From a virus, in the IMG/VR virus record IMGVR_UViG_3300009127_000250, positions 27,195 to 91,194 of that record: a stretch of DNA of 64,000 nt. One strand, given 5' to 3'. Made by a program: the position numbers and the translations under genes. This document shows, piece by piece, positions 31,982-40,958 of this stretch. Within the stretch, counting starts at the first letter, position 1. The number at the start of each line of letters is the position of its first letter. Under the pieces are notes generated by a model, which had not been told where the DNA came from, did not search any database, and was given only the letters and a program-made list of their open reading frames with translations.

Positions 31982-33172
31982 ATGTCCAATTACATTGATC
32001 CTTATAATCCAATTTTTTATGCCCAAGAAGCACTGATCGTCCTTGAAGACTGCCTGGGCATGGCAGGACGTATCCATCGTGGCTACGATGAAGAACGCAA
32101 AAGCGCAAACAAGGGCGACACCATCCAGATCTCCAAGCCTGGTACTTTCACAACCCAGTCTGGCGGTGATGGAACCGTAAACGACGTCAATCCAACAAAG
32201 ATCGACATTACCGTCGGCACATGGGAAGAAGTTAAATTCGGCCTTACCGACAAAGAGTTGGCCCACACCACGGAAAAGATCATCACCGATCATATTTCCC
32301 CTGCCGTGTACGCTATCGCCCACAGCATCGAATCCGATGTTACCGATCTTTACGTGGACTGTCCATGGTCTTACAACCTGGCAAGTTCTCTCACAACCGC
32401 CGATATCGTCAATGCCCGTAAGGTTCTTCGGGATACAGCCGGTACGCTGATTGATCAGGACATGGTTCATTTCGGTCTGGATTCCACCCTTGAGGCGGCC
32501 CTGTTGAACATGACCCTGTTCCACGCTGCTAACGTAGCCGGCGAGCAAGACTCCAAGGCTACCCGCCGGAGGGGTTCTCTCGGTACTCGGTTCGGTGTTG
32601 AACATTTCGTTCAACAAACCCTGACCGATCATACTTCCGGTACGGTTGTTTCGGCCGAAACCGACGTGGCTGGTTCCCTGGGCGCTAACATGGCAATTCG
32701 CGCCACCACAATGAATCTGGCCGATCTGTCTCTGGTAGAAACTTTGAAAGCCGGTGACAGTTTCGTGATTGCCGGCAACACACAGCGGTACGTTGTTACT
32801 GCCGACGCCACCCTGTCGAGTGGTGCCAACGCTGCCGTTTCGATCTATCCGCAAGCAGTTCAGGCCTACAGCTCTGGCGCGGTTGTGACGTTTGAAACCA
32901 TCGGTTCGGCTAACTACGCCGATCGCTACTTCGCCAACCTGATGTTCCATCGGAACGCTTTCGCTCTGGCTATGGCTCCATTGCCGGAAATCGGCGACGG
33001 TGCAGGCGCGAAAATGGCCGTTGTTCAAGATCCTCGAACGGGTCTGTCTATCCGATCACGGCTGGCCTACGACGACACAAACGCCAAAGTGGTCGTAACC
33101 CTTGATGCCCTATGGGGCGTTAAGACCCTCGATCCCAACCTGTGTGTAGTCGCCAGACGTAACTACGCATAA
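31982..33172 (+). CDS. Major capsid protein (P22 coat-like)
   Basis: 396 residues. The layout fits the P22 coat protein 5 family: an N-terminal arm, ITVGTWEEVKFGLTDKELAH, LYVDCPWSYNLA, then NARKVLRDTAGTLIDQD, and the C-terminal FHRNAFALAMAPLP segment seen in HK97-fold coats of this type. An extra strand-rich insertion (about 230-310) would form the I-domain. It follows the scaffold by 13 bases and is ended by a strong terminator, as expected for the most abundant protein. Confidence 0.88.
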   Translation: MSNYIDPYNPIFYAQEALIVLEDCLGMAGRIHRGYDEERKSANKGDTIQISKPGTFTTQSGGDGTVNDVNPTKIDITVGTWEEVKFGLTDKELAHTTEKIITDHISPAVYAIAHSIESDVTDLYVDCPWSYNLASSLTTADIVNARKVLRDTAGTLIDQDMVHFGLDSTLEAALLNMTLFHAANVAGEQDSKATRRRGSLGTRFGVEHFVQQTLTDHTSGTVVSAETDVAGSLGANMAIRATTMNLADLSLVETLKAGDSFVIAGNTQRYVVTADATLSSGANAAVSIYPQAVQAYSSGAVVTFETIGSANYADRYFANLMFHRNAFALAMAPLPEIGDGAGAKMAVVQDPRTGLSIRSRLAYDDTNAKVVVTLDALWGVKTLDPNLCVVARRNYA

Positions 33173-33191
33173 ACCGTTTATCCATTAAAAT

Positions 33192-33228
33192 AAAAGGGGC
33201 GGTGGCTCTACAGCCCCCGCCCCTTTTT
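33192..33228 (+). terminator. Strong rho-independent terminator after the coat gene
   Basis: AAAAGGGGCGG (33192-33202) pairs with CCGCCCC plus TTTTT (33217-33228), with an inner GGCT/AGCC stem. Confidence 0.93.
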
Positions 33229-33257
33229 CCATTTTAACCATAAAGGAAGGATATAAA

Positions 33258-33554
33258 ATGAGCGAAATGAGATCTCTGGAAACGATTACAATCGTTAATC
33301 CGAAGAAAAAAAAGAATAAGGATGCGCCCGAGGTTGTTATTATCAATTTAGAGGACTTTGACCCTAAGAAACACACCAAGGCCAAAGCTCCGGAACCGGT
33401 GAGCGCACAAGCTCAGGCTGAGGAAGTTCTGAAAAAGGCCGAGGAAATGATGAAAGACGCCACGGCTATGATGGAACAGGTTCAGGCCGCTGCCGGAAAA
33501 CCTGGATCCAAAAAGGACGATAAAGATAATAAGGACGACCCCAAAACAAAGTAA
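33258..33554 (+). CDS. Small charged, coiled-coil head-region protein
   Basis: 98 residues: a basic start (PKKKKNKDAPEVV), a helical middle (QAQAEEVLKKAEEMMKDATA) and a very charged tail (KKDDKDNKDDPKTK). It sits between coat and decoration genes with AAGGAAGG upstream. No family is recognised; it could be a minor head or assembly protein. Confidence 0.55.
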   Translation: MSEMRSLETITIVNPKKKKNKDAPEVVIINLEDFDPKKHTKAKAPEPVSAQAQAEEVLKKAEEMMKDATAMMEQVQAAAGKPGSKKDDKDNKDDPKTK

Positions 33555-33564
33555 GAGGTAAAGC

Positions 33565-34431
33565 ATGGAAATTCTAACCTTGCTCGATGGGGTTAAAGCA
33601 ACCGGCGCAAGCGAAGCCCTTAACATCGTAAACATATTACGCGCCCCTGAAACGTACATAAGCCAGATTCCTGCCCATATTTTCGGTACAACGGTTCCAG
33701 CTGTATCAGCAACGGCTCCCGGACTTGATGATTGCACATCCGGCGGGACGTTCACCGGCGTTGTGGCAACCGATTACCAGGTTAAAATCGATGCGATTGC
33801 AGATATTGCTGCTGCGGTGCACGCTGGAAGCGGACCGGATGATATAACATCCGGCGGAACATATACCGGTCCCGAGGATTTGGTTTATGTTGTTGAAATT
33901 GACGCTGAAGGCACACCGGATACATTTCAATGGTCAAAGGACGGCGGGCTAACATGGGAAGCCACCGGAGTTGCAATCACCGGTTCGGCCCAAGCTCTTG
34001 ACAATGGTGTTACGGTTACATCTGTAGGCACCGATAATCATACTGCTGGTGATACCTGGACGTTTACATGCACCGTGGATACGTTTAAATGGTCGAGTGA
34101 TGGCGGGTCAACATTTCCGATAACAGGCGTTTCAATCACGGCCGCTGCTCAAACCCTTGAATTGGGCGTTATCGTAACATTCGGTTCCGCCACTGGACAT
34201 GCGCTCGATGATCTTTGGGACATTGCCTGCACTCTGGCCTTTGTCGGAACGGTTTTGATCGAAGCCACACTTGCCACCGATGCCGAAGTTGCCGCCGGAA
34301 CTGCCAGGTGGGATACGTTACTCAGTAAAACAGCCGCCGCTCTGGATGAAGTAGCAATTGCATACACCCATATTCGGGCTAACGTAACAGCTTATACGTC
34401 TGGAGCTATTTGGGCGAAGGTGCTTATATAA
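33565..34431 (+). CDS. Head decoration or tail-region protein with internal beta repeats
   Basis: 288 residues rich in Gly, Thr and Val. Two related blocks are seen: SGGTFTG ... YQVKID and SGGTYTG ... YVVEIDAEGTPDTFQWSKDG, then WSSDGGSTFPITGVSITAAA repeats the second half of the latter. Such repeats occur in phage surface proteins. The N- and C-terminal parts (LLDGVKATGASEALNIV, FVGTVLIEATLATDAE) resemble proteins that lie between coat and neck genes. Exact role inferred from position. Confidence 0.55.
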   Translation: MEILTLLDGVKATGASEALNIVNILRAPETYISQIPAHIFGTTVPAVSATAPGLDDCTSGGTFTGVVATDYQVKIDAIADIAAAVHAGSGPDDITSGGTYTGPEDLVYVVEIDAEGTPDTFQWSKDGGLTWEATGVAITGSAQALDNGVTVTSVGTDNHTAGDTWTFTCTVDTFKWSSDGGSTFPITGVSITAAAQTLELGVIVTFGSATGHALDDLWDIACTLAFVGTVLIEATLATDAEVAAGTARWDTLLSKTAAALDEVAIAYTHIRANVTAYTSGAIWAKVLI

Positions 34432-34998
34432 ATGGCTTTAACATTAATCGCTACTGCGGGCGCTGTTGACGCTAACACGTACAGCACGCTCGCAGAGGCA
34501 AACACATATTTTGAAAGTCGTCTGAACGCCACTGTTTGGGCTGGTGAAACCGATCCCAATAAGAACATAGCTTTGGCTATGGCCACACGGTTGTTTGACC
34601 AGGGTATCGATTGGAACGGCTTAAAGGCCGCTTCAACTCAAGCCCTTGGATATCCCCGAATTGGTGTTACCGATCCCGAAGGATATCTGGTTGATGAAAG
34701 CTCAATTCCGGATTTTTTAAAAGAAGCAACGGCTGAATTCGCCATGTGGCTGCTTTCTTCTGACCGCACTGTTGAAGATGGCATGAAAGGCATGAGGCGC
34801 ATGAAGCTCGGCAATCTTGATTTAACAGCCGATAAATATGATCGCAAATCTGTCATGCCGGATTTTGTTTATCAGATGGTCAGAGAATATGGCGTCAAGA
34901 AAAGAGGTCCGGCCCGCAGGCTTCAACGAACAAGGGGAGCAAATTACGCTTCGGACGACATTTTAACAATGAATATTGCTGACGGTAGGATCTTTTAA
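34432..34998 (+). CDS. Head-tail adaptor (DnaT-like ssDNA-binding annotated family)
   Basis: 188 residues. The opening ANTYSTLAEANTYFESRLNA and the following ALAMATRLFD ... WNGLKAASTQALGYPR are hallmarks of a phage neck family often annotated as putative DnaT-like. In position it corresponds to the adaptor that docks on the portal. It starts directly at the previous stop. Confidence 0.8.
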   Translation: MALTLIATAGAVDANTYSTLAEANTYFESRLNATVWAGETDPNKNIALAMATRLFDQGIDWNGLKAASTQALGYPRIGVTDPEGYLVDESSIPDFLKEATAEFAMWLLSSDRTVEDGMKGMRRMKLGNLDLTADKYDRKSVMPDFVYQMVREYGVKKRGPARRLQRTRGANYASDDILTMNIADGRIF

Positions 34999-35363
34999 TG
35001 GGATTGCAAGATGCGTTTAAAAATGCAGCAGTTGCCGCTTTTAAAGCAGCAAGCGATTTGCTTGAAACGGTAACATTTAAATATATCGAAGACGATTCTG
35101 GTTACGATACTGAATCAGGAACGCCTTCTGACAGCATTAACGAATATACGGTAGAAATGCTTTTTCTGGATTGGAGTGTCAATGAAGTTGATGGTGTCAC
35201 AGTGCTTCCCACGGATATGAAAGCCCAAATCCCTGTGGAAAATATGTCTGTCACTCCAAATCTTAAATGCAAGATCGAGCATAACAGCGTTGATCTTGAC
35301 ATTAAGAATATTAAAACCGATCCGGCTAAAGCAATCTGGACGTTTCAATTGAGACAGTCGTGA
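34998..35363 (+). CDS. Putative head-closure (stopper) protein
   Basis: 121 residues, one-base overlap with the adaptor gene. The beta-rich C-terminal part (VEMLFLDWSVNEVDG, LKCKIEHNSVDLDIKNIKTD) fits a small stopper-type barrel. Assigned by order between adaptor and gp10-like gene; sequence alone is not decisive. Confidence 0.55.
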   Translation: MGLQDAFKNAAVAAFKAASDLLETVTFKYIEDDSGYDTESGTPSDSINEYTVEMLFLDWSVNEVDGVTVLPTDMKAQIPVENMSVTPNLKCKIEHNSVDLDIKNIKTDPAKAIWTFQLRQS

Positions 35364-35800
35364 AAAATGATACAAGCCAAATAAAAAAAGCATTCGGCCA
35401 AGCCAAACAGGGTATCAAAGAAGCGTCCAGAGAATTCCGTATCGATGTTGCCACCAAAGCATTTAAACGCATCGTAGCACGCTCTCCTATCCATACCGGC
35501 TCATATGTTTTAAGCCATCGAATCGGCGTTAAAGCCAAAGACAGCTCCGTGGCAATGCGCTTGTTTCCGGCCGTCAATAAAGAAGGCGTTAAGAAAGAAG
35601 CCCTTGGTGAACTGATTAAATTAAAACAAGTCGGACCTTTTGACACTATCATCATATCGAACTGTATTCCTCATAATATCAATGTTGAATACGTTGGATG
35701 GAAGCATACCCCGGCTTATCAAGTTTACGGCTTAACGTTCATTGAACTTTTTATGGGAACGCAGATTAGAGGGTTTGTTCCAACTTTAAAATTTGGATAG
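35360..35800 (+). CDS. HK97 gp10-like neck / tail-completion protein
   Basis: 146 residues starting at GTG 35360. The segment ATKAFKRIVARSPIHTGSY with RIGVKAK, then ISNCIPHNINVEYVGWKH near the middle, is the pattern of the HK97 gp10 family, which completes the head-tail joint. Overlaps the previous gene by four bases. Confidence 0.75.
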   Translation: MKNDTSQIKKAFGQAKQGIKEASREFRIDVATKAFKRIVARSPIHTGSYVLSHRIGVKAKDSSVAMRLFPAVNKEGVKKEALGELIKLKQVGPFDTIIISNCIPHNINVEYVGWKHTPAYQVYGLTFIELFMGTQIRGFVPTLKFG

Positions 35801-35806
35801 GCAATT

Positions 35807-36202
35807 ATGTCTTTCGAAGATGAAGCAAAGGCCATAGAGCAACGATTTGAAACCGAATGGGGAGCCACAACGCCCATTAAATGGGAAAACACAGATTATA
35901 CCCCTGATCCGGATGTGACCTTTACGGAACTTGAAATTCATCACGGCCAGGGCGTTCGGCTCGATATCGGATCGTCACAGCGTTACCGATATCCCGGGAT
36001 CATTTCAATTAACATTCGGGGGCCGCTGACTAAAGGAACACGGGCTTTAAAGACTCTGGCCGACACAGCACAGGCTGTTTTTCAGGGCGTAACTTTCTCA
36101 GGAATTATCTGCTACACATCGAGTATAACGCGCATTGGCGAGGTCGATGGGCGGTTTGTATATAACGTATCAACCCCTTTTACAAGGGACGAATCTTTTT
36201 AG
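35807..36202 (+). CDS. Tail terminator protein (DUF4128-like)
   Basis: 131 residues. The opening FEDEAKAIEQRFETEWGATT and then ELEIHHGQGVRLDIG, IISINIRGPLTKGTRALKTL match DUF4128 tail terminators, which cap the tail tube. It stands between gp10-like and tube genes, as expected. Confidence 0.8.
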   Translation: MSFEDEAKAIEQRFETEWGATTPIKWENTDYTPDPDVTFTELEIHHGQGVRLDIGSSQRYRYPGIISINIRGPLTKGTRALKTLADTAQAVFQGVTFSGIICYTSSITRIGEVDGRFVYNVSTPFTRDESF

Positions 36203-36214
36203 TGGAGGCTTATT

Positions 36215-37414
36215 ATGTCTGACTCAAATAGAGGGCAACTCAGCTACTTAAAGGAAAGTACATGGGGAGAAACCCCTTCCTCGGCTCTTACCGATCTACG
36301 TTTTACCGGAGAGGATTTCGGCCACGGAGTTGCAACCCGTGAGTCCAATGAAATTCGATCAGACCGACAGGTTCCCGATGCTGTCAGGGTCGGCGGAGAA
36401 GCAGCCGGCGGATTTGATTTTGAACTATCCTATGAAGCACCGCCCGATGAACTTCTGGAAGGTGCGCTGTTCGGCGCCTTTGTGGGCGTCGGTACAGGAT
36501 CAACCACTACGATCACATCCGGAGCCACCGGCTCAAATCTGGATTTCACCCTTGCTTCCGCAGGCAATACCATTACCTTCGGCTCATCTGTGACACACGG
36601 AATCGTAGCCGGTCAATGGGTCGAACTTTACGGTTCAGCCGGCGATGATGGTTATCATCTGGTAACAGCGGTCGATGGGCAGGAACTCACCGTGGAAAGC
36701 ATCACAGGCGATGAAGTTTTGGACGAAATTGATGCTGCCACAATCAAGGGCTCAATGCTCCGGAACGGTACAACAATGTCCAGCTTTACGTTCCAACGTC
36801 AATTGGCCGACATGACCAAATTTTTCGCATTCCGTGGCCAGGTCTGTAACGCTCTTTCTCTGATCGTTCAAGCCGAAGAATTTGTCAGTGGACGGATGGA
36901 CTTTGTAGGTGGAACAATCGCTGCATCGGATTTTGCCGGATCATCATTCGGTACAGGAGCAAACGTAGCTGCTCCAGCCAATACCGTGATGAACGCCGCT
37001 GTCAATGTCGGTTCAATCCGTGAAGCCGGTTCAGCGGTTTCTTCTGATTTGATTATTCAGGAAATTTCCCTGAATGTCAGTAATAACATCCGTGGCAACA
37101 AGGGCGTTGGCATCCTGGGTAACGCTGATATCGGTGTCGGTAAGTTCAGAGTAAACGGCTCATTTAACGTGCTGTTTAATGACGGTGCGATCTACGCCAA
37201 GTACCTTGCCGGAACGGAATCAAGCATGTCTTTCAATGTCGAAGATGGAGACGGCAACGCCTATATTTTTACATTTCCGCGCATTAAGTTTGATGAAGAT
37301 GATGGCGGAAAGGTCTCTGGATCTGACACGGAAGTTGTCGAGAACGTTGGATGGTCGGCCCTGCGTGACACCACGTATGACTGCATGATGCAGATCGACA
37401 AAATCGCTGCTTAA
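36215..37414 (+). CDS. Major tail tube protein
   Basis: 399 residues. The start RGQLSYLKESTWGETP and FGHGVATRESNEIRSDRQV, with GFDFELSYE, are typical of large phage tail tube proteins. The long beta-rich body includes an extra domain around 95-170 (SGATGSNLDFTLASAGNTI), possibly an Ig-like decoration. Followed directly by the tail chaperone gene. GTGGAGG precedes ATG 36215. Confidence 0.85.
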   Translation: MSDSNRGQLSYLKESTWGETPSSALTDLRFTGEDFGHGVATRESNEIRSDRQVPDAVRVGGEAAGGFDFELSYEAPPDELLEGALFGAFVGVGTGSTTTITSGATGSNLDFTLASAGNTITFGSSVTHGIVAGQWVELYGSAGDDGYHLVTAVDGQELTVESITGDEVLDEIDAATIKGSMLRNGTTMSSFTFQRQLADMTKFFAFRGQVCNALSLIVQAEEFVSGRMDFVGGTIAASDFAGSSFGTGANVAAPANTVMNAAVNVGSIREAGSAVSSDLIIQEISLNVSNNIRGNKGVGILGNADIGVGKFRVNGSFNVLFNDGAIYAKYLAGTESSMSFNVEDGDGNAYIFTFPRIKFDEDDGGKVSGSDTEVVENVGWSALRDTTYDCMMQIDKIAA

Positions 37415-37428
37415 AGAAAGGAATCAGC

Positions 37429-37890
37429 ATGAAAACGTTTAACGATCTTTTTGTAAGTGACACTGACAAGGCCAACAACGGTGTTCCCATCGTTGTTGGT
37501 TATAATGTCAAGAATGAACCTGTAACCTTGTTTATAGCCGAAGCTGGCAATCCGGGCCATGAAAAGGCTCAGCGCCAGTTTGCCAAAGAGCTTGAAGTTT
37601 CCCGCCGAAACAGAAAGCATCGGCAGCGCATCAACGCCAGAATTATTGCGATCGGCGTTCTGAAAACCTGGGAAGGCGTTCTCGACGATGACGGCAATCC
37701 AGTTGACCCAACTGTGGACAATAAGGTTGCAGCTCTTTTGAAGTACAAAAAGATGTATCTCAGGGTTCTGCAAGAATCCGATGATCCTGATAATTATCGG
37801 TCTGACGATCCCGATGAAGATTTGGATGAAGACGATCTGGATGAAGACGAAGCGCTTGAGGATACCTCGGGAAACTTGCAAGCGTCCTAA
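37429..37890 (+). CDS. Tail assembly chaperone, G part
   Basis: 153 residues. It corresponds to lambda gpG: placed between tube and tape measure genes, with a very acidic C-terminus (DEDLDEDDLDEDEALED). The end carries a -1 slippery site, so that a fraction of ribosomes would extend it as the G-T fusion of about 277 residues. The chaperones bind the tape measure protein while the tube forms. Confidence 0.85.
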   Translation: MKTFNDLFVSDTDKANNGVPIVVGYNVKNEPVTLFIAEAGNPGHEKAQRQFAKELEVSRRNRKHRQRINARIIAIGVLKTWEGVLDDDGNPVDPTVDNKVAALLKYKKMYLRVLQESDDPDNYRSDDPDEDLDEDDLDEDEALEDTSGNLQAS

Positions 37891-37900
37891 GATGGACGCT
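37869..37900 (+). promoter_or_regulatory. Programmed -1 frameshift site with downstream hairpin
   Basis: The heptamer GGGAAAC (37869-37875) is in the right phase (G GGA AAC). After a five-base spacer, AGCGTCC (37881-37887) pairs perfectly with GGACGCT (37894-37900). This is the lambda G/T arrangement. Confidence 0.9.
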
Positions 37901-38261
37901 GAAACACGGCAAACATCTTAAATGGTATGAACGGCTTCACAAAGCCGGTCATACAGTCAAGGTTTACCTTGAACGTCCGCTTCTTTATGAAGATCTCAGT
38001 TACGATTTTAATGCGTTCTTTGAGTTGAATTCAAGTCGCAGTATGGGGTTTTCAATTGGGCCGATTCCGCTTACCGAAATCTACGCCTATATGAAAATCC
38101 GCAAGATTGACAATCCCGAAGAACGTCAGGTTTTTCTAAGACGCATCCAGATACTCGACATGGAGTATCTAAAAATCACATCTGAGGGCAACAATGTCAA
38201 CAAAAGATCCAAACATAGAACTGAGGATCGGAGCCAAAGGAAAGACAAAAAAGGATTTTGA
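37875..38261 (+). CDS. Tail assembly chaperone, T extension reached by frameshift
   Basis: A -1 frame with stop codons just before the slippery site and no good start of its own. After the slip it reads LASVLRWTLKHGKHLKWYER and continues ERPLLYEDLSYDFNAFFEL and MKIRKIDNPEERQVFLRRIQ. Its end overlaps the tape measure start by 68 bases. It is made as part of the G-T fusion. Confidence 0.8.
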   Translation, partial: LASVLRWTLKHGKHLKWYERLHKAGHTVKVYLERPLLYEDLSYDFNAFFELNSSRSMGFSIGPIPLTEIYAYMKIRKIDNPEERQVFLRRIQILDMEYLKITSEGNNVNKRSKHRTEDRSQRKDKKGF

Positions 38262-40563
38262 TAGCCTTGATCGTCAGTTAGATAAATCTTTGGACAGATT
38301 CGAAAAACTTGGAGCTTCTGCCGATAAAGTACAGGCTCAATCTTCACGTTTCAGCAAGAAGTATGTAAAGGCCAAACAAGAAGAAAAGAAAATGTTGGAC
38401 ATGATTTCCGGCAAGTCTTTACGTGACTATACTAAAAAGCTGTTTGAAGAAGCCAGAGCTACGGACAGATCTACTCAGGCGATTAAAAAAAGGTCGAAAG
38501 CTGTTAAAGGTGCGGTTGATGTTGAAAAGGAATGGGCTCACCTTAAAGAAATTCAAGCCAGGCGGGAAAAAAGTGGTGCTGCTGCAAAATCAAGAGCCGC
38601 ATTAGACGCCCATCCGGGCGATTTTTACGACCATTACAAAACACCTGAAAGAAATTTAGAAGAATCTATTAAGAGGCAGCGAGACTATGACAAACAAATG
38701 GAAAAGACTGGCAAAACTACGGAAAAAACTGCCAGACGTGTAAGCATCCTGAATACTCGGCTCGGTGATTTCTTTATCATTATGAGTGGTATAGCCGCTT
38801 CCATGTTTGTTTTCCAAAAGCTTCATCAATGGATTCGGGATACTGCCAGGGTTACAATGAGAGCCGAAGAAGCAATGGCCGGATTAAAGTCTGAGATCAG
38901 CGCAACTTCAACTGAAATAAGATTTATAACAGATACATCTAAATTCGCCGGATTCGGCGGGCACATGTCGATTGAAAAAGCAATCGAAAAAATGCAAGCA
39001 TATATCCAAGAAGGATACACCGCAATTCAAGCTACGCAACTGGTGTCCGCAGAAGTTAATAAACTCGAAACCCTTTATGACGGAACTCTAAGTGGAGCGG
39101 CCAATGAACTTAAAGGCGTTTTTACAGAAATTGCCACGGTAATCGGCAAAGCAATAACTCCGGAAGTCCGTGCTTGGGCTAATTATTTTAACAATATTCG
39201 GGAAGAAAAGTTCAGAGATAAAGAAAAGATGTTGCTGGAAGGTATTTCTGATCTTAAATCCGGTAAGCCAAGCCGACATATAGAACATTACGGTCCTAAT
39301 CCCAAAACTCTTAAAGATCTGATCGATGATCTTGGAGTTTTGAATTATCAAAGGCAAATGCAGCTTCATGGTGTTGGTTCCGATCATTGGGATACTGGCA
39401 AGCCTGGCGCTGATATTCGTTATTGGGATGCCAAAGGTAAAGAATCAAAAACATTGGGAGATAAATGGAAAAAAATCTACAAAGATAAAGTTCAGTTCTA
39501 CGGCATGACAGATCGTGAACGTGAAACTGAAATCCATAGCAGGCTGTATAAAAAATTCGAAAAGTTTTTTAAAGACGATCAGAAAAAACTGGAACAGCTT
39601 CTCAAATGGGACACAGTAACCCGGGCTGAAATCTGGCTGAAATACTATAACTATCCTAAAGATGCTGGCTCTGACCATGAAAAACGCAGGCTTAAAGCAT
39701 CAGGTGCCGATGTGAAAGGCACGAAGGGTTGGGATGTTGGAGCGCACGAAACTGCTGAAAATATGCGGAAGTTTCGTGAAAAAAGAGCAAAAGAAATTCT
39801 TAAAGCTGGAAAAGCATCGATGTCTAAAGATCATCATATAACTGCTGCCATGTACGGAAGCGGTTATGCTGTTGACGGCTTTTTCAATCCAACTGATCAT
39901 GAAAGGCGTAGGCTCGGCCTTGATAAGCCCCAATACACCGTGGCCGACCAGGATCGTGATCTTGAACGCATCACGAAAAAAAATAACCGCACAGCCGAAA
40001 AGGTTCTTAAAGAATCTCGTATTTGGACTGACGGTGCTAAAAGGGCGTTTCAAGGCTATGCCGATGAAGCGACCAATGCCGCTCAAAATGTTGAGAATGT
40101 TATAACCAACGGGTTTCAAAATATGGAAGATTCCCTTGTAAATTTTGTTACTACAGGAAAGCTAAATTTCAGAAATCTTGTCGATGGCATGCTTGCTGAT
40201 CTGGCGAGACTTGCTATTCGCCAGAGCATTATTGGTCCGTTGGCCGGTGCATTTAATACTTGGATGGGACCACCATCAACAGGCAAAGCCAGTGGCGGGA
40301 CTGTGGATCCATACTCTGCTTATGTCGTCGGTGAAAAAGGGCCGGAGATTCTACAAATGGGTGGTTCCGGCGGAAATATTATTTCTAACAATAAAATTGG
40401 CCCTGCGCCACCTGTAACGGTCAATGTTCATAATAACACGGAGCAACAAACTAAGGTTCGTCAAGAAGCTCCGCAATTCAACGGCCAGGAATGGGTTGTA
40501 AATGTTTGGCTGGATGCTTTCACCCGAAATGCCTATGGCCTAAGAGACAGTCTCGGCGGATAA
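38194..40563 (+). CDS. Tail tape measure protein
   Basis: 789 residues. The N-terminal third is coiled coil (ELRIGAKGKTKKDFDSLDRQ, KKYVKAKQEEKKMLDMIS); a hydrophobic stretch lies near 190-205 (FFIIMSGIAASMFVFQKL). The C-terminus matches lambda tape measure ends (NLVDGMLADLARLAIRQSII, YVVGEKGPEILQMGG). By the usual rule the tail would be of the order of 0.1 micrometre long. It measures the tube and helps DNA ejection. Confidence 0.92.
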   Translation: MSTKDPNIELRIGAKGKTKKDFDSLDRQLDKSLDRFEKLGASADKVQAQSSRFSKKYVKAKQEEKKMLDMISGKSLRDYTKKLFEEARATDRSTQAIKKRSKAVKGAVDVEKEWAHLKEIQARREKSGAAAKSRAALDAHPGDFYDHYKTPERNLEESIKRQRDYDKQMEKTGKTTEKTARRVSILNTRLGDFFIIMSGIAASMFVFQKLHQWIRDTARVTMRAEEAMAGLKSEISATSTEIRFITDTSKFAGFGGHMSIEKAIEKMQAYIQEGYTAIQATQLVSAEVNKLETLYDGTLSGAANELKGVFTEIATVIGKAITPEVRAWANYFNNIREEKFRDKEKMLLEGISDLKSGKPSRHIEHYGPNPKTLKDLIDDLGVLNYQRQMQLHGVGSDHWDTGKPGADIRYWDAKGKESKTLGDKWKKIYKDKVQFYGMTDRERETEIHSRLYKKFEKFFKDDQKKLEQLLKWDTVTRAEIWLKYYNYPKDAGSDHEKRRLKASGADVKGTKGWDVGAHETAENMRKFREKRAKEILKAGKASMSKDHHITAAMYGSGYAVDGFFNPTDHERRRLGLDKPQYTVADQDRDLERITKKNNRTAEKVLKESRIWTDGAKRAFQGYADEATNAAQNVENVITNGFQNMEDSLVNFVTTGKLNFRNLVDGMLADLARLAIRQSIIGPLAGAFNTWMGPPSTGKASGGTVDPYSAYVVGEKGPEILQMGGSGGNIISNNKIGPAPPVTVNVHNNTEQQTKVRQEAPQFNGQEWVVNVWLDAFTRNAYGLRDSLGG

Positions 40564-40581
40564 TTTTTTTTTAACCTTAAT

Positions 40582-40596
40582 CTTACTGATAGTAAT
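40582..40596 (+). promoter_or_regulatory. CTTACTnATAGTAAG palindrome, copy 5
   Basis: CTTACTGATAGTAAT lies five bases before ATG 40602, which has no obvious Shine-Dalgarno, so the palindrome occupies the ribosome-site position. Confidence 0.45.
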
Positions 40597-40601
40597 ATAT
40601 T

Positions 40602-40958
40602 ATGGCTAACTTTCCCTTATCCAGAAAACCATCCCCCAAATATTTTTCTCAGAATCCGTTTAAACCACAGGTGAAAACGAATTTTGATGCAGGATATGTG
40701 CAGTCACGCGCTAATGCTACCCGATCAAGGATGGAATTCAGTACTGGATGGGATGGAATTACAGAAACAGAATTGCAGTCGCTTATTACTTTTTTTGAAG
40801 ACAATATCGGCACAACATTCAATTGGACGCATCCCACGACAAGTACGGTTTATACGGTACGATTTGTGGAAAACCGTCTTCCTAAAGCTTCTTATGCCGG
40901 CCAGCTTGACGGCGAAGATGCTTGGGAGCTTGGGCCGATCTTACTGGAAGAAGCGTAA
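40602..40958 (+). CDS. Minor tail protein, lambda gpM-like
   Basis: 118 residues, order after the tape measure as for lambda M. It has SRMEFSTGWDGITETELQSL then FFEDNIGTTFNWTHP and YTVRFVENRLPKASYAG, as in gpM-family proteins of the tail tip. Stop and next start overlap (TAATG). Confidence 0.8.
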   Translation: MANFPLSRKPSPKYFSQNPFKPQVKTNFDAGYVQSRANATRSRMEFSTGWDGITETELQSLITFFEDNIGTTFNWTHPTTSTVYTVRFVENRLPKASYAGQLDGEDAWELGPILLEEA

